Source: an uncultured Actinomycetes bacterium (GTDB lineage Bacteria; Actinomycetota; Actinomycetes; Nanopelagicales; Nanopelagicaceae). From it: 64,000 bases of DNA. Positions within the stretch are counted from its first letter, which is position 1. Every line of letters begins with the position of its first letter. Where the stretch lies: the NCBI GenBank assembly GCA_903838295.1, contig CAILXX010000004.1, positions 1-64,000 on the forward strand. The letters run 5' to 3'. A program made the translations under genes and the position numbers. The notes under the pieces are model-generated. The model made no database searches. It was not told the origin of the DNA and saw nothing but the letters and a program-made list of their open reading frames with translations. Below are positions 51,062 to 62,964 of the stretch, piece after piece.

Positions 51062-51421
51062 ATGAATCCATATGTACCGATCTTGGCGATCGGGGGGATC
51101 GGCTTCGGTTTTGCTGCCTTTTCTATAGTTGCAGCAGCCCTCACTGGACCAAAGCGATTTAACAGATCCAAAGCTGCTGCATACGAATGCGGCATAGAGC
51201 CATCACCTGTTGCCGCTGGCGGTGGACGTTTTCCGGTCAAATATTTTTTGACTGCAATGCTCTTTATAGTTTTTGATATAGAAATCGTCTTCTTATATCC
51301 ATGGGCGGTTTCATTTAATCAAATGGGGCTCTTCGGACTCGTAGAAATGGTCATCTTTATACTCACCGTCTTTGTTGCTTATGCATATGTGTGGCGCCGC
51401 GGCGGATTGGAATGGGATTAG
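51062..51421 (+). CDS. nuoA: NADH-quinone oxidoreductase subunit A
   Basis: 119 residues, three membrane helices. The conserved loop YECGIEPSPVAAGGGRFPVKYFLTAMLFIVFDIEIVFLYPWA (positions about 37-80) contains the Cys and acidic residues of the quinone-access region. It is the first gene of the complex I operon, nuoA to nuoM, in canonical order. The genes abut or overlap throughout. Confidence 0.96.
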   Translation: MNPYVPILAIGGIGFGFAAFSIVAAALTGPKRFNRSKAAAYECGIEPSPVAAGGGRFPVKYFLTAMLFIVFDIEIVFLYPWAVSFNQMGLFGLVEMVIFILTVFVAYAYVWRRGGLEWD

Positions 51422-51424
51422 GTC

Positions 51425-51979
51425 ATGGGGTTAGAAGAACAACTTCCGTCCGGAATCGCTTTAACCACCGTTGAAAATCTTGCGGGATATATGCGTAAGG
51501 GTTCACTTTGGCCCGCAACTTTTGGATTGGCTTGTTGCGCGATAGAAATGATGGCGGTTGGTGCCGGTCGATATGACTTAGCGCGTTTTGGAATGGAAGT
51601 TTTTAGAGCATCACCCCGGCAGGCAGATTTAATGATTGTTGCAGGTCGAGTTTCAAATAAAATGGCCCCAGTGCTCCGGCAGATTTATGATCAAATGCCT
51701 GGCCCAAAGTGGGTAATTGCAATGGGAGCTTGTGCCTCATCTGGTGGCATGTTCAACAATTACGCAATAGTTCAGGGCGTAGATCACGTTGTACCAGTTG
51801 ATATTTATTTGCCAGGTTGTCCACCGCGTCCAGAGATGTTGATGGATGCGATCCTTAAATTGCATGAGCAAATCAGTAATACAAAGCTTGGCATCAATCG
51901 AGAGAAAGTTATTCGTGAAGTCGAGGCAGCAGCGCTGGCGTCTAAGCCGACCTTCCAGATACAAGGACTTCTTAAGTGA
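51425..51979 (+). CDS. nuoB: NADH-quinone oxidoreductase subunit B
   Basis: 184 residues. It carries the terminal 4Fe-4S cluster N2: the adjacent Cys pair in GLACCAIEM, Cys in MGACASSGG, and Cys in [36 protein letters not shown] is also diagnostic. The cluster passes electrons to quinone at the NuoB/NuoD interface. It begins 3 nt after nuoA. Confidence 0.97.
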   Translation: MGLEEQLPSGIALTTVENLAGYMRKGSLWPATFGLACCAIEMMAVGAGRYDLARFGMEVFRASPRQADLMIVAGRVSNKMAPVLRQIYDQMPGPKWVIAMGACASSGGMFNNYAIVQGVDHVVPVDIYLPGCPPRPEMLMDAILKLHEQISNTKLGINREKVIREVEAAALASKPTFQIQGLLK

Positions 51980-52614
51980 GTACAGATCGTGGTTCGTTTG
52001 GAACTCCGGGTACAGGAGACACATCAGGTTATGGTGGTCTAGTTCGCAAAACTTCCGCCACCGGATCAACCGAACGTCCGTATGGTGGCTATTTCGATGA
52101 GATGGCAGATGAATTAGAACGTGCTTATCCTGAATTCAATGAAGATATTGAACGAGTAGTTATGGACCGCGGCGAACTGACTCTTCACGTTAAGGCGTCA
52201 CGACTAAAACATGTTGCCCAAGTAATGCGTGACACCCCGTCGCTTCGCTTTGAATTGTGCCTTGGAGTCAGCGGTGCTCACTATCCCCAAGATACTAACC
52301 GCGAACTACATTGTGTTTACCCACTACTTTCCATGACGCATAATCGCAGAGTGAGATTAGAAGTCAGCGTCCCAGATTCACACCCACATGTTCCGTCTTT
52401 GGTAGAAGTGTGGGCCGGTAATAACTGGCAAGAACGCGAAACTTTTGACATGTTTGGAATTATTTTTGACGGTCATCCTGGCCTCACACGCATTTTGATG
52501 CCAGATGATTGGATCGGTCATCCGCAACGCAAGGATTATCCACTTGGCGGAATCCCAGTTGAATATAAAGGTGCGACGGTGCCACCGCCATCAGAACGTA
52601 GGTCGTACAAGTGA
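51976..52614 (+). CDS. nuoC: NADH-quinone oxidoreductase subunit C
   Basis: 212 residues from a GTG overlapping the nuoB stop. The family signature [26 protein letters not shown] and [11 protein letters not shown] lies near residues 155-190. The first 35 residues are a variable Gly/Ser/Thr-rich extension. It is a peripheral-arm subunit, here separate from NuoD rather than fused. Confidence 0.95.
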   Translation: MSTDRGSFGTPGTGDTSGYGGLVRKTSATGSTERPYGGYFDEMADELERAYPEFNEDIERVVMDRGELTLHVKASRLKHVAQVMRDTPSLRFELCLGVSGAHYPQDTNRELHCVYPLLSMTHNRRVRLEVSVPDSHPHVPSLVEVWAGNNWQERETFDMFGIIFDGHPGLTRILMPDDWIGHPQRKDYPLGGIPVEYKGATVPPPSERRSYK

Positions 52615-53948
52615 GTATCTACGATCCATACGCAGCATCGCGTGAAACCACCGAAGGTCGTGTTTATTCGGTTACCGGCAATGACTGGGATCAATTGGTT
52701 ACAGAAATTGGCGCAACCAAAGAAGAGCGCGTTGTCGTCAACATGGGGCCACAGCATCCTTCTACGCATGGAGTGCTTCGTTTAATCTTGGAACTCGAAG
52801 GTGAAACGGTGACAGAAGCCAGGGCTGGAATTGGTTATCTTCACACTGGAATCGAAAAAAATGCTGAATATCGCAACTGGACTCAAGGCGTCACCTTTGT
52901 TACCCGCATGGATTATCTAGCTCCGATATTTAATGAGACGGTGTATTGCTTGGGAGTAGAAAAACTACTCGGGATCACCCACGATATTCCAGAACGTGCA
53001 AGTGTGCTGCGCGTGATGATGATGGAATTTAATCGTATCTCTTCACATATGGTTGCACTCGGTACTGGTGCGCTTGAACTCGGCGCTTTATCTCCGATGA
53101 TCTTTGCATTCCGCGAACGGGAGAAAGTATTAGATATTTTTGAAATGGTAAGCGGGCTGCGCATGAACATGGCTTATGTTCGTCCAGGAGGGGTATCCCA
53201 AGATCTGCCCGAAGGCGGTTTAGCCAAGATTCGTGAAACCGTTAAAGAATTGCGCCACAACTTTAAAGACAATGAAAAACTCTTGGTCGGAAATACCATC
53301 TGGATGAAACGTACTCAAGGTGTTGGCTACTTAGATCTTGCTGGGTGTATTACGCTGGGAATCACCGGGCCGATTTTGCGCTCTACTGGTATGCCATGGG
53401 ACCTTCGCAAATCAGAGCCTTATTGTGGCTACGAAAATTATGAGTTTGATGTGATTACGAGCAATGAATGCGATGTATATGGGCGCTTCTTAATCAAGAT
53501 GAGCGAACTCGAACAGTCATTGCGAATTATCGAACAATGCTGTGACAAGTTAGAGAAGCTTTCTGGCGCACCAGTGAAAGTGGAAGATAAGAAATTAGGA
53601 TCACCTGCAGATTTAACCGTCGGACCAGATGGAATGGGTAATTCCAAAGGGCACATTGCCAACATCATGACGCAGTCCATGGAAGGTTTGATTCATCACT
53701 TTAAGCTTGCGACCGAAGGATTCCGAGTACCTGCTGGCCAGGTATATACGACAGTTGAATCACCTCGAGGTGAACTCGGTGCACATTTGATTTCTGATGG
53801 CGGCACTAATCCTTATCGCGTTCATTTTCGCGAGCCATCTTTTAATAACTTGCAGTCACTTGCAGCAATGTGTGAAGGCAGCATGATTGCTGATGTCGTT
53901 GCCGCAGTTGCTTCAATTGATCCAGTGATGGGTGGGGTAGACCGCTAA
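52611..53948 (+). CDS. nuoD: NADH-quinone oxidoreductase subunit D (49-kDa)
   Basis: 445 residues from GTG (GTGA overlap). Conserved quinone-site features: [15 protein letters not shown] (around 44-58) with its His, [24 protein letters not shown], and near the C-terminus EAPRGE-like [27 protein letters not shown]. It forms the quinone pocket with NuoB. Confidence 0.96.
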   Translation: MSIYDPYAASRETTEGRVYSVTGNDWDQLVTEIGATKEERVVVNMGPQHPSTHGVLRLILELEGETVTEARAGIGYLHTGIEKNAEYRNWTQGVTFVTRMDYLAPIFNETVYCLGVEKLLGITHDIPERASVLRVMMMEFNRISSHMVALGTGALELGALSPMIFAFREREKVLDIFEMVSGLRMNMAYVRPGGVSQDLPEGGLAKIRETVKELRHNFKDNEKLLVGNTIWMKRTQGVGYLDLAGCITLGITGPILRSTGMPWDLRKSEPYCGYENYEFDVITSNECDVYGRFLIKMSELEQSLRIIEQCCDKLEKLSGAPVKVEDKKLGSPADLTVGPDGMGNSKGHIANIMTQSMEGLIHHFKLATEGFRVPAGQVYTTVESPRGELGAHLISDGGTNPYRVHFREPSFNNLQSLAAMCEGSMIADVVAAVASIDPVMGGVDR

Positions 53949-54592
53949 TGTCCGATCATCAGGTATTTACCGCTGAACAACTTGCGACTATGGATACGAT
54001 AATCGCTCGTTATCCAAAATCACGTTCTGCCATCATGCCATTGCTTCACTTTGTACAATCGATCGATGGATATGTCACGCCTCGTGGAATCGAAAGTATC
54101 GCGCTGAAGCTAGATCTTGCAACCGCAGAAGTCACTGCTGTCTCTACTTTTTACACCCAGTACAAGAGTGAACCTGTTGGTGAATACCATGTCGGAGTCT
54201 GCATCAACACCTTGTGTGCGGTGATGGGTGGCGACGCGATCTTTGAAGCAGCCTGTGATCAACTAGGTATAAAGAATCATGAGACCACGAAGAATGGCAA
54301 AGTTTCGTTGGAGCGCATTGAATGCAATGCAGCTTGTGATTTCGCACCCGTAGTCATGGTCAACTGGGAGTTCTTCGATAACCAGACACCACAAAGTGTT
54401 AAAGAGATGGTGGATGATTTACAAAACGGAAAACCACCAGTCCCTACCCGCGGCCCCAATACGCTGCGTACCTGGAAAGAGAATTCGGCTGTTCTGGCTG
54501 GGTTATCGGATGGATTGGCGAATGAAGGCGTGCAAGCAGGCCCAGCAACGTTACGTGGCCTTAACATTGCGCAAGGGCAGGATAAAAAATGA
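53948..54592 (+). CDS. nuoE: NADH-quinone oxidoreductase subunit E (24-kDa)
   Basis: 214 residues. The 2Fe-2S cluster N1a ligands are seen in VGVCINTLCAVMGGD and IECNAACDFAPVVMVN. It is part of the NADH dehydrogenase module with NuoF and NuoG. TAATG overlap with nuoD. The C-terminal 45 residues (PPVPTRGPNTLRTWKENSAVL...) form an extension typical of actinobacteria. Confidence 0.95.
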   Translation: MSDHQVFTAEQLATMDTIIARYPKSRSAIMPLLHFVQSIDGYVTPRGIESIALKLDLATAEVTAVSTFYTQYKSEPVGEYHVGVCINTLCAVMGGDAIFEAACDQLGIKNHETTKNGKVSLERIECNAACDFAPVVMVNWEFFDNQTPQSVKEMVDDLQNGKPPVPTRGPNTLRTWKENSAVLAGLSDGLANEGVQAGPATLRGLNIAQGQDKK

Positions 54593-55890
54593 CCAAATTA
54601 ACCCCAGTACTTTCAAAGAATTGGAACGATGCTGATTCGTTCACGATCGCTAACTATAAAAAACACGGTGGCTACAAGGCACTACCTAAGGCACTTTCAC
54701 AGACGCCAGACGAAGTCATTGCTCTGATTAAGGAATCCGGATTGCGCGGACGTGGTGGCGCTGGTTTCCCAACCGGAAGTAAGTGGGGTTTTATTCCACA
54801 AGGAGATAACAAGGCGCACTACTTAGTTGTCAATGCTGATGAATCCGAACCTGGTACGTGTAAAGATATGCCTCTTTTGTTGGCTAATCCGCATTCTTTG
54901 GTTGAAGGAATTATTATTGGCTCATATGCGATCCGCGCTAATCACGCTTTTATTTATATCCGAGGCGAAGTCGTGCACGTTGTTCGTCGCTTGCAGCAAG
55001 CAATTGATGATGCATATGCAGCTGGATTACTTGGAAAAAATATTCTTAACAGTGGATTTGATCTAGAGGTAACTCTTCATGCTGGTGCTGGCGCTTACAT
55101 CTGCGGCGAAGAGACCGCGCTGCTTGATTCACTCGAAGGTTTTCGGGGTCAACCTCGACTACGTCCGCCTTTCCCAGCCATCGCTGGTCTGTACGCAATG
55201 CCAACTGTTGTGAACAATGTCGAATCGATTGCATCGGTGCCGGCGATTATTGATAATGGAAACGAATGGTTCCAGGCAATGGGCACAGAAAAGAGCAAGG
55301 GATTCACTTTGTACTCTTTGTCGGGCCACGTTTCCAACCCTGGACAGTTCGAAGCACCATTAGGAATTACCTTGCGAGAAATTTTGGAACTTTCTGGTGG
55401 AATGCGCCCAGGGCATCAACTTAAATTCTGGACTCCAGGTGGATCTTCGACTCCTATTTTTACGGCAGAGCATTTAGATGTACCGCTTGATTATGAAGCA
55501 GTTTCTGCTGCTGGCTCGATGCTAGGAACCAAGGCCCTACAAGTATTTGACGAAACAACATGCGTGGTTAGGGCAGCCCTGCGGTGGAGCGAATTTTATA
55601 AGCATGAATCATGCGGAAAATGCACGCCATGTCGCGAAGGCACATGGTGGTTGGTTCAGATGCTAGAAGATCTTGAAGCGGGCCGGGGTACAGAGGCTGA
55701 CTTAGACAAGTTGTTAGATTTATGTGACAACATTGCTGGCCGCTCGTTCTGCGCTCTAGCTGATGGCGCCGTTGCTCCGATTATTTCTACCCTTAAATAT
55801 TTCCGCTCTGAATATATTCTTCATCAGACCAATGGCGGTTGCCCATTTGATCCAATTGCTTCAACATTATTTGAAACGGCAGGTGCGTGA
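54589..55890 (+). CDS. nuoF: NADH-quinone oxidoreductase subunit F (51-kDa, NADH and FMN site)
   Basis: 433 residues. FMN/NADH-binding GRGGAGFPTGSKWGF (around 52-66), NADESEPGTCKDM, the soluble-ligand-binding segment, and the 4Fe-4S N3 site SCGKCTPCREGTWW with the fourth Cys in GRSFCALADG. It takes the hydride from NADH. ATGA overlap with nuoE. Confidence 0.97.
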   Translation: MTKLTPVLSKNWNDADSFTIANYKKHGGYKALPKALSQTPDEVIALIKESGLRGRGGAGFPTGSKWGFIPQGDNKAHYLVVNADESEPGTCKDMPLLLANPHSLVEGIIIGSYAIRANHAFIYIRGEVVHVVRRLQQAIDDAYAAGLLGKNILNSGFDLEVTLHAGAGAYICGEETALLDSLEGFRGQPRLRPPFPAIAGLYAMPTVVNNVESIASVPAIIDNGNEWFQAMGTEKSKGFTLYSLSGHVSNPGQFEAPLGITLREILELSGGMRPGHQLKFWTPGGSSTPIFTAEHLDVPLDYEAVSAAGSMLGTKALQVFDETTCVVRAALRWSEFYKHESCGKCTPCREGTWWLVQMLEDLEAGRGTEADLDKLLDLCDNIAGRSFCALADGAVAPIISTLKYFRSEYILHQTNGGCPFDPIASTLFETAGA

Positions 55891-58211
55891 TGACGCCGGA
55901 ACAAGCAGTTGTTGCAGTTGAGACTGTCACAGCAATTATTGATGGCCTAGAAGTTACGGTTCCTAAAGGGACACTAATAATTCGTGCCGCAGAACAACTT
56001 GGTGTAGAAATTCCACGCTTCTGCGATCACCCACTACTTGCCCCAGCGGGTGCCTGTCGTCAGTGTTTAGTAGATGTAGAAATAAATGGTCGGGCATTCC
56101 CTAAGCCGCAAGCTTCTTGCACCATGCCAGTAGAAAATGGAATGGTTGTAAAAACCCAACTTACATCGGAAGTCGCTGCCAAGGCCCAGGCTGGCATCAT
56201 GGAATTCTTATTGATCAACCATCCACTTGATTGCCCAGTATGTGACAAGGGTGGGGAATGTCCATTACAGAATCAAGCAATGTCTGCTGGGCGAACCGAG
56301 ACGCGTTTTGAAGGTGAAAAACGCACCTTCGAAAAGCCTATTAATATCTCATCGCAGGTCTTGCTAGACCGCGAACGTTGTGTTTTGTGCGCGCGGTGTA
56401 CCCGATTCTCTGAAGAAATTGCAGGGGACCCTTTCATTACTTTGAACGAACGCGGTGCCTTACAACAAGTGGGTATCTATGAAGATCAACCATTCGAGTC
56501 TTATTACTCAGGAAATACGGTCCAGATCTGTCCGGTCGGTGCGCTGACGGGTGCTTCTTACCGATTTAGAGCTCGCCCATTTGATCTGGTTTCTATTAAT
56601 TCTGCTTGCGAACATTGTGCATCTGGTTGTGACCTTCGTACAGATATGCGCCGTGGAAAGACTTTACGTCGACTTGCCGGCGATGACCCAAAGGTAAACC
56701 AAGAGTGGAACTGCGATAAGGGTCGCTGGGCCTTTAAATACTTGACTTCACGCGAACGCGTTTCAACCCCGATGATCCGTGGTGCTGATGGTGAATTACA
56801 TGAAGCATCGTGGCCAGAGGCGATTTCTGCGGCAGCCAAGGGGCTTGTATCAAAGCGCACTGCAGTGCTTGTTGGTGGCCGTGCAACTGTAGAAGATGCA
56901 TATGGTTACTCGAAATTTGCTCGGGTTGCACTTGGAACTAACGACATTGATTTCCGGGCTCGTGCACATTCGGAAGAGGAGAGCGAATTTTTAGCTGCAG
57001 TAGCGATCGACTTAAAGACAACCTATGCAGATATCGATACTGCCGACCAAGTTGTACTTCTTAGCTTTGAGCCAGAAGAAGAATCGCCAATTGTCTTCTT
57101 GCGCATACATCGCCAAGTCCGTCGTCGTGGCATGAGTGTTTCGACAGATGCACCACTTGCTAGTCGTGGATCAAAGAAACTAAAAGCAGAACTGATCACT
57201 TCTTTAACGCAAATCAACGGCCTCACCTCTAACAGTGTGATCTTGGTTGGCGAACGCGCAGCAGAGACGCAAGGTGCGCTATCTGCTGCACTTGAGCTCT
57301 CTGAATCTACTGGCGCAAAGTTGGCATGGATTCCTCGTCGTGCTGGTGAACGTGGGGCCCTACAAGCTGGTGCAATCGGTAATTTACTTCCTGGTGGTCG
57401 CCCAGTTTCTGATTCCGCTGCCCGTGTAGATATTCAAACAGCGTGGGGAATATCCAATCTTCCAACAGTTGACGGGCGTTCTACTTCCGAAATCTTGCAC
57501 GGTCTTGGTGACGGATCTCTTGATGCGGTTGTTATTGGTGCGGTAGATCCATTTGATATCTCTGCCGATGCTCTGAACCAGCTGCTTAATACTTTTGTAG
57601 TTTCGCTAGAAATTTCACACAGCGCTATAACCGCAATTGCAGATGTAGTTCTGCCGGTGGCAGCGGTAGTTGAGAAGAGTGGTTCGTTCCTTGATTGGCA
57701 GGCGAGCGCACGTGCATTTGAAAAGGGCGTCGAAGATGCACAGATGCGCAGCGATGTCAGGATTCTGTCGATGTTGGCGGACGAACTTGCGGCACCAATC
57801 AATCTTCCGAGCGTGGCTGCTACAGCCCGCGAAATTGAGTCGCTAGGAAAATGGGATGGGGCAAAGCCAACCTTCGCAAAGCGCTCTGCTTCTGCTGCGC
57901 TACAGGGGGAGATGACACTGGTTTCCTGGCGTTTGCTACTTGATCTTGGGACCTTGCAGATGGGTGAGGCCAATTTAGCCGGTACCGCCAAGCACGCACG
58001 TGCGCACATATCTGCTGGACGCGCTGCACAACTTGGTGTGACCGAATCTGATTCTGTCCGGATTACAAGCGAACTTGGTTCGATCGAACTCCCGGTTTCG
58101 ATTTACGCGATGGCAGATCATCTGATCTGGGTTCCACGCAATTCAGAAAATAGTCAAGTGATTCCTTCTCTTGGATTTACAAGTGGGGCAGTCAAGGTGG
58201 CAAAGATATGA
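55890..58211 (+). CDS. nuoG: NADH-quinone oxidoreductase subunit G (75-kDa)
   Basis: 773 residues from the ATG at 55890; the GTG one codon earlier is equally in frame. N-terminal ferredoxin-like 2Fe-2S site (FCDHPLLAPAGACRQCLV, then SCTMP), the His-Cys 4Fe-4S site near DCPVCDKGGECPLQ, a 4Fe-4S site DRERCVLCARCTRFS, and CEHCASGCDLRTDMRRGK, the extra 4Fe-4S (N7-type) site found in many bacteria. The molybdopterin-oxidoreductase-like C-terminal part has lost the cofactor. It relays electrons from NuoF toward NuoI. Confidence 0.95.
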   Translation: MTPEQAVVAVETVTAIIDGLEVTVPKGTLIIRAAEQLGVEIPRFCDHPLLAPAGACRQCLVDVEINGRAFPKPQASCTMPVENGMVVKTQLTSEVAAKAQAGIMEFLLINHPLDCPVCDKGGECPLQNQAMSAGRTETRFEGEKRTFEKPINISSQVLLDRERCVLCARCTRFSEEIAGDPFITLNERGALQQVGIYEDQPFESYYSGNTVQICPVGALTGASYRFRARPFDLVSINSACEHCASGCDLRTDMRRGKTLRRLAGDDPKVNQEWNCDKGRWAFKYLTSRERVSTPMIRGADGELHEASWPEAISAAAKGLVSKRTAVLVGGRATVEDAYGYSKFARVALGTNDIDFRARAHSEEESEFLAAVAIDLKTTYADIDTADQVVLLSFEPEEESPIVFLRIHRQVRRRGMSVSTDAPLASRGSKKLKAELITSLTQINGLTSNSVILVGERAAETQGALSAALELSESTGAKLAWIPRRAGERGALQAGAIGNLLPGGRPVSDSAARVDIQTAWGISNLPTVDGRSTSEILHGLGDGSLDAVVIGAVDPFDISADALNQLLNTFVVSLEISHSAITAIADVVLPVAAVVEKSGSFLDWQASARAFEKGVEDAQMRSDVRILSMLADELAAPINLPSVAATAREIESLGKWDGAKPTFAKRSASAALQGEMTLVSWRLLLDLGTLQMGEANLAGTAKHARAHISAGRAAQLGVTESDSVRITSELGSIELPVSIYAMADHLIWVPRNSENSQVIPSLGFTSGAVKVAKI

Positions 58212-59446
58212 GCACGGCAACAATGTTGGGCAATGATCCAGGTTGGATAATCCTGGTCAAGGGGCTATTCATATTTGTATTTTGTGTCCTGTGTACCTTG
58301 ATGGCGGTATGGGGCGAACGCCGCATCGTCGCACGGATGCAGATGCGCCTTGGGCCTAACCGTGTCGGTAAATTTGGTTTATTGCAGGCTCTGGCTGATG
58401 GCGTAAAACTTGCCCTCAAGGAAGATTTAATCCCGGCTGCTGCTGACAAAATTGTTTTTATTGTTGCGCCAATTATTTCTGCGACCACCTGTTTCATGGC
58501 ATTTGCGGTTATACCAATGACTGGCAAAGTCCATTTGTTTGGGCACGTGACCGCCATGCAGTTAACCGATCTGCCGGTCAGCGTTCTTTACATTCTTGCG
58601 ATCGCCTCAATCGGTGTATACGGAATCGTTTTGGCTGGTTGGTCGTCTGGTTCGACATACCCACTTCTGGGTGGCCTTCGTTCAAGCGCACAAGTAATTT
58701 CTTATGAAGTTGCGATGGGGTTGTCTTTAGTCGCGGTATTTATTTATTCAGGAAGTATGTCGACGTCAGAGATTGTTGCCGCTCAACATAAATGGTGGTT
58801 TGCGGTTGTGCTCTTCCCGTCATTTGTTATCTATGTAATTTCGATGGTTGGCGAAACCAACCGTGCTCCTTTTGATCTGGCTGAAGCAGAAGGTGAACTA
58901 GTAGGCGGATTCCATACCGAATATTCGTCCCTCAAATTTGCACTCTTCTTCTTAGCCGAATACGTCAACATCATTGCGGTTTCTTCCCTCGCAACCACGC
59001 TCTTCTTGGGTGGGTATCACGCGCTGCCGGGGCTCACTTTTACCGAGAATTGGCTTGGTGGGTGGTTCACCTTCTTCTGGTTCCTGGGCAAAGTAGTCAT
59101 GTTCTTCTTTGGCTTCGTCTGGTTGCGAGGAACACTTCCACGTCTGCGTTATGACCAATTTATGAAATTTGGTTGGAAGATTTTGATTCCAGGTAGCCTT
59201 TTTTGGATCTTGGTATTAGCGACATTACGGGTGATGTCACAGCGTGCCGCATCACGCACACTTGTTGTTGGATTTAGCATCGGGGTCGTCCTACTCGTAG
59301 TTGCGATCAGCTCCTTGTACGACCGCAGCAAAGAAAAAGCAGAGAAAGCTGGCGCCATACTGCCCTCACTACCCGCTCCCTCGTTCCCCATCCCAGAAAT
59401 TCCCGGCCAGGGCTTTATTAATGGACGGAGTGAGATAAATGGCTGA
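58208..59446 (+). CDS. nuoH: NADH-quinone oxidoreductase subunit H
   Basis: 412 residues, eight or nine membrane helices. Conserved [36 protein letters not shown] (around 37-70) and [29 protein letters not shown] (around 215-243), the charged loop that joins quinone chemistry to proton pumping. The C-terminal tail of about 40 soluble residues is variable. ATGA overlap with nuoG. Confidence 0.96.
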   Translation: MSTATMLGNDPGWIILVKGLFIFVFCVLCTLMAVWGERRIVARMQMRLGPNRVGKFGLLQALADGVKLALKEDLIPAAADKIVFIVAPIISATTCFMAFAVIPMTGKVHLFGHVTAMQLTDLPVSVLYILAIASIGVYGIVLAGWSSGSTYPLLGGLRSSAQVISYEVAMGLSLVAVFIYSGSMSTSEIVAAQHKWWFAVVLFPSFVIYVISMVGETNRAPFDLAEAEGELVGGFHTEYSSLKFALFFLAEYVNIIAVSSLATTLFLGGYHALPGLTFTENWLGGWFTFFWFLGKVVMFFFGFVWLRGTLPRLRYDQFMKFGWKILIPGSLFWILVLATLRVMSQRAASRTLVVGFSIGVVLLVVAISSLYDRSKEKAEKAGAILPSLPAPSFPIPEIPGQGFINGRSEING

Positions 59447-59990
59447 ACAATCAAAGAGCTTTACTCAACAACTTTTGGGGTTCTGGGTCACCTTCATCAC
59501 CATGTTTAAGAAGGTCAATACGGTCCAGTACCCAGAAGTGAAGGAACCAACCGCGGAACGTTTTCATGGTCGGCACCAACTTAATCGGTACGAAGATGGT
59601 CTAGAGAAATGTATTGGTTGCGAACTTTGTGCGTGGGCCTGCCCAGCAGATGCAATTTATGTAGAAGGTGAAACGAATACTGATACCGAACGATTTTCTC
59701 CGGGCGAAAGATATGGCAAGGTTTATCAGATCAATTACCTTCGCTGCGTTTTCTGCGGTCTGTGCATCGAGGCCTGCCCAACTCGCGCTTTGACAATGAC
59801 TAATGAATACGAACTTGCTGATGATGATCGTGCGAAATTAATTTATGAGAAGGACGATCTTTTGGCCCCATTGCGGCAAGGCATGATCAGCCCACCTCAC
59901 CCTATGTATCCTGATACCAATCACCTCAATTATTACCGTGACGAAATCAAGGGATCTCATTCGTCACAGGAGCCGCTGGAAAAACCATGA
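59439..59990 (+). CDS. nuoI: NADH-quinone oxidoreductase subunit I (two 4Fe-4S clusters)
   Basis: 183 residues. Two ferredoxin motifs: [16 protein letters not shown] (around 53-68) and [16 protein letters not shown] (around 104-119), ligands of N6a and N6b. It passes electrons to NuoB. It overlaps nuoH by 8 nt and nuoJ by 4 nt. The C-terminus is acidic and basic, without homology to other proteins I know. Confidence 0.97.
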   Translation: MAEQSKSFTQQLLGFWVTFITMFKKVNTVQYPEVKEPTAERFHGRHQLNRYEDGLEKCIGCELCAWACPADAIYVEGETNTDTERFSPGERYGKVYQINYLRCVFCGLCIEACPTRALTMTNEYELADDDRAKLIYEKDDLLAPLRQGMISPPHPMYPDTNHLNYYRDEIKGSHSSQEPLEKP

Positions 59991-60775
59991 CACTTTTTCA
60001 CCTTGCACTCCAGGTAGGTCGAACTGCCACACCAGAGGCGGTTCAATTCTGGCTCCTTGCCCCGATTGCAGTAATTGCAGCCCTTGGTATCTTGGTTGTA
60101 AAGAAGGCGATTCATGCTGCTTTATTGATGGCTTGGGTCATGGTTACGTTGGCAATTTTCTACATCGCAGAAGATGCGCTTTTCTTGGGAATTGTTCAGA
60201 TCGTGGTTTACACCGGCGCCGTCATGATGCTCTTTCTATTTATCTTGATGTTGGTGGGTGTCGATAGCACTGAATCACTTGGTGAAACAATCAAAGGTCA
60301 GCGAATCCCCTCTATTTTGATTGCTGTCGGTCTTCTTGGACTTGTTGTCTCGCTACTTGGCCGTGCAACAATTACCCAGCCTGCGGTTGGGCTAGCGACA
60401 GCTAATGCAGATGGAAATGTTCAGGGAATTGCGAAGCTTCTTTTTACCGAATACGTGTGGGCATTCGAAGTTGTTTCAGCGCTTTTAATTACAGCTGCAT
60501 TAGGAGCGATGGTCTTGGCGCATTCACAACAAACGAAATCTAAATTTGCGCAACGGGACCTTTCGATTGCTAGATTTCGAAAGAGTTCTTTGGGTGGCGC
60601 AGCCGGACTCCCAACATCTGGTGTCTTTGCTCGTCACAACGCTGTGGATGTCCCTGCGCTCCTACCGGATGGCACACCAGCCCCAACGTCAATTTCTCAA
60701 ACCCTAAAGGCCCGCGGAGACATGATCACAAGTGACGGATTTGCCTTGGAATCAATCGAAGAGCAGGAGGACTAA
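59987..60775 (+). CDS. nuoJ: NADH-quinone oxidoreductase subunit J
   Basis: 262 residues, five membrane helices. The first third has [31 protein letters not shown] (around 58-88), including the pi-bulge helix of this subunit. The soluble C-terminal tail of about 80 residues is long, as in other actinobacteria. It is part of the proton-pumping membrane arm. Confidence 0.94.
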   Translation: MTLFHLALQVGRTATPEAVQFWLLAPIAVIAALGILVVKKAIHAALLMAWVMVTLAIFYIAEDALFLGIVQIVVYTGAVMMLFLFILMLVGVDSTESLGETIKGQRIPSILIAVGLLGLVVSLLGRATITQPAVGLATANADGNVQGIAKLLFTEYVWAFEVVSALLITAALGAMVLAHSQQTKSKFAQRDLSIARFRKSSLGGAAGLPTSGVFARHNAVDVPALLPDGTPAPTSISQTLKARGDMITSDGFALESIEEQED

Positions 60776-61075
60776 GTGGATATTTCAAACTACTTATACC
60801 TTTCGGTCATATTATTTACGATTGGTGCATTGGGTGTACTTATTCGCCGTAACGCAATCGTGATCTTTATGTGCATAGAATTAATGCTCAATGCCTCAAA
60901 CCTTGCCTTAGTAACTTTCTCTCGCATTAATGGCAATTTGGATGGACAGGTAGCTTCGTTCTTTACGATGGTCGTCGCCGCCTGCGAAGTTGTCGTCGGC
61001 TTAGCAATTATTGTGACCATTTATCGCTCCCGTCGATCGGCTTCAGTTGATGATGCCAGTTTGTTGAAAAACTAA
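60776..61075 (+). CDS. nuoK: NADH-quinone oxidoreductase subunit K
   Basis: 99 residues from a GTG directly after the nuoJ stop. Three membrane helices with the two conserved Glu residues: one in [16 protein letters not shown] (helix 2) and one in [15 protein letters not shown] (helix 3), both needed for proton transfer. Confidence 0.96.
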   Translation: MDISNYLYLSVILFTIGALGVLIRRNAIVIFMCIELMLNASNLALVTFSRINGNLDGQVASFFTMVVAACEVVVGLAIIVTIYRSRRSASVDDASLLKN

Positions 61076-62964
61076 TGAGAACTAGCAGCCAATTGGTGTA
61101 TCTGATCGCACTTCCACTTCTTAGCTCTGCCATTCTTTTGCTCTTGGGTCGCATCGCTGACAAATGGGGCCACTTACTGGCTACTTTGGTCTCGGCCAGC
61201 GCCTTTGGCTTTGGCGTACAACAGTTCTTGCAGATGCATAAACAGCCTGGTTCTAACCGTGCTGTTACTCAGAAGCTCTTTGACTGGATCTCTGTAGGTA
61301 CATTTAAGGTTGATGCATCCTTACTTTTGGATCAGCTCTCAATCTGTTTTGTACTCTTGATTACTGGTGTTGGCACCCTGATTCATATTTATTCGATCGC
61401 CTACATGTCCCACGACAAAGATCGTCGTCGCTTCTTCGCTTTCCTCAATCTTTTTATCGCGGCAATGCTGCTTCTAGTCTTGGGCGATTCCTACCTCAAT
61501 CTTTATGTAGGTTGGGAAGGAGTAGGCCTAGCTTCTTATTTGTTGATCGGTTTCTGGAACCAAAATCCGGTTTATGCCGTCGCGGCCAAGAAGGCATTCG
61601 TGGCTAACCGAGTTGGCGACTTAGGACTTTCTCTAGCGATCATGATCTCGTTCGCGCAATTTGGAACAGCTTCATTTTCTGGCGTTGCTGCTGGTGCTCC
61701 ACATGCATCAAGTGCTGCACTTACCGCGATCGGCGCCATGTTGCTCTTGGCGGCTGCTGGTAAGTCTGCTCAGTTTCCATTGCAGTCTTGGCTGGGCGAT
61801 GCGATGGCTGGCCCAACCCCGGTATCGGCATTGATTCACGCCGCGACAATGGTCACTGCTGGTGTGTACCTGATTACACGATCTAACTTTATTTTTGATG
61901 CCTCTTCGACCGCTCGCATGATGGTGATCGCTGTCGGTGTCATCACACTACTTTTTGGTGCAATTGTTGGTACTGCTAAGGACGATATAAAGAAGGCGCT
62001 TGCGGCTTCGACGATGTCACAGATTGGTTACATGATTTTAGCCACCGGGCTTGGACCAGTTGGTTATGCCTTTGCGATACTTCATCTGCTAACTCACGGA
62101 TTTTTTAAGGCCGGAATGTTCTTGGGTGCCGGTTCAGTCATGCATGGCATGGATGATGAAGTAAACATGCGCAAGTACGGTGGATTGGCAAAGGTTATGC
62201 CAGTCACTGCGATCACCTTTGGCCTTGGTTATCTTGCGATCTTGGGTGTCCCGCCATTTGCTGGTTTTTATTCCAAGGACAAGATCATTGAAACTGCCTT
62301 TAATTCGGGCGGAAGCAAGGCAATTGTGATTGGTGGGGCTGCACTATTAGGCGCAGGAATCACTGCTTTCTATATGACTCGCGTCGTTGTCCTGACATTT
62401 GCCGGTGCACGGCGCTGGAAGTCAGAAGCGCATCCACACGAAAGTTCATTCTTAATGTGGGCCCCCATGGTTGTGTTGGCAATTGGGTCAGTAGCTTCGG
62501 GATTCTTACTGAGCATGGGTAGCGCCTTGGTGAATTGGTTACAGCCAGTAGTGAATGCTTCTCATGTTGCAAGCGGAAAAGAACTCATGAAACCGATGAC
62601 AGTTTCGGTTTTGGCGCTTGGGGTTGTGGTGCTTGGGGCTGGTTATGCAATTATTAAATACCGTGCGGTGGCCGCAGAAGCTCCAGAAAAAGTCAGTATC
62701 TTTACGCGAGCAGCTCGCATGGATCTTGGCCAAGATATCGTTAACGACAAGGTATTCGTTAAACCGGGCTTTGCATTGACAGCGGGATTGGTTGCCGTTG
62801 ACTACAAAGTTATTGATGGCGCGGTTCGCCTAGTTGGTTGGTTGATCAACGAGATATCTGATGTCTTGCGAAAAATTCAGAATGGATATGTCCGTAGCTA
62901 TGCGCTGATGATGCTCATCGGGGTCTTTATCTGCGTCTTGATTCTGTGGATGGTGACTGCATGA
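61075..62964 (+). CDS. nuoL: NADH-quinone oxidoreductase subunit L
   Basis: 629 residues, about 15-16 membrane helices. Antiporter-like core with [18 protein letters not shown] (the helix 5 Glu, around 144-161), [38 protein letters not shown] (Lys and His of the proton channel, around 225-262) and [17 protein letters not shown] (around 340). The C-terminal lateral helix region is present. TAATG overlap with nuoK. Confidence 0.96.
   Translation: MRTSSQLVYLIALPLLSSAILLLLGRIADKWGHLLATLVSASAFGFGVQQFLQMHKQPGSNRAVTQKLFDWISVGTFKVDASLLLDQLSICFVLLITGVGTLIHIYSIAYMSHDKDRRRFFAFLNLFIAAMLLLVLGDSYLNLYVGWEGVGLASYLLIGFWNQNPVYAVAAKKAFVANRVGDLGLSLAIMISFAQFGTASFSGVAAGAPHASSAALTAIGAMLLLAAAGKSAQFPLQSWLGDAMAGPTPVSALIHAATMVTAGVYLITRSNFIFDASSTARMMVIAVGVITLLFGAIVGTAKDDIKKALAASTMSQIGYMILATGLGPVGYAFAILHLLTHGFFKAGMFLGAGSVMHGMDDEVNMRKYGGLAKVMPVTAITFGLGYLAILGVPPFAGFYSKDKIIETAFNSGGSKAIVIGGAALLGAGITAFYMTRVVVLTFAGARRWKSEAHPHESSFLMWAPMVVLAIGSVASGFLLSMGSALVNWLQPVVNASHVASGKELMKPMTVSVLALGVVVLGAGYAIIKYRAVAAEAPEKVSIFTRAARMDLGQDIVNDKVFVKPGFALTAGLVAVDYKVIDGAVRLVGWLINEISDVLRKIQNGYVRSYALMMLIGVFICVLILWMVTA

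Noticed and set aside
57434-58009. 191-codon open frame on the minus strand inside nuoG
   Set aside because: It lies fully opposite a well-conserved nuoG, has Arg/Ser-rich shadow composition and no recognisable motif or ribosome site.
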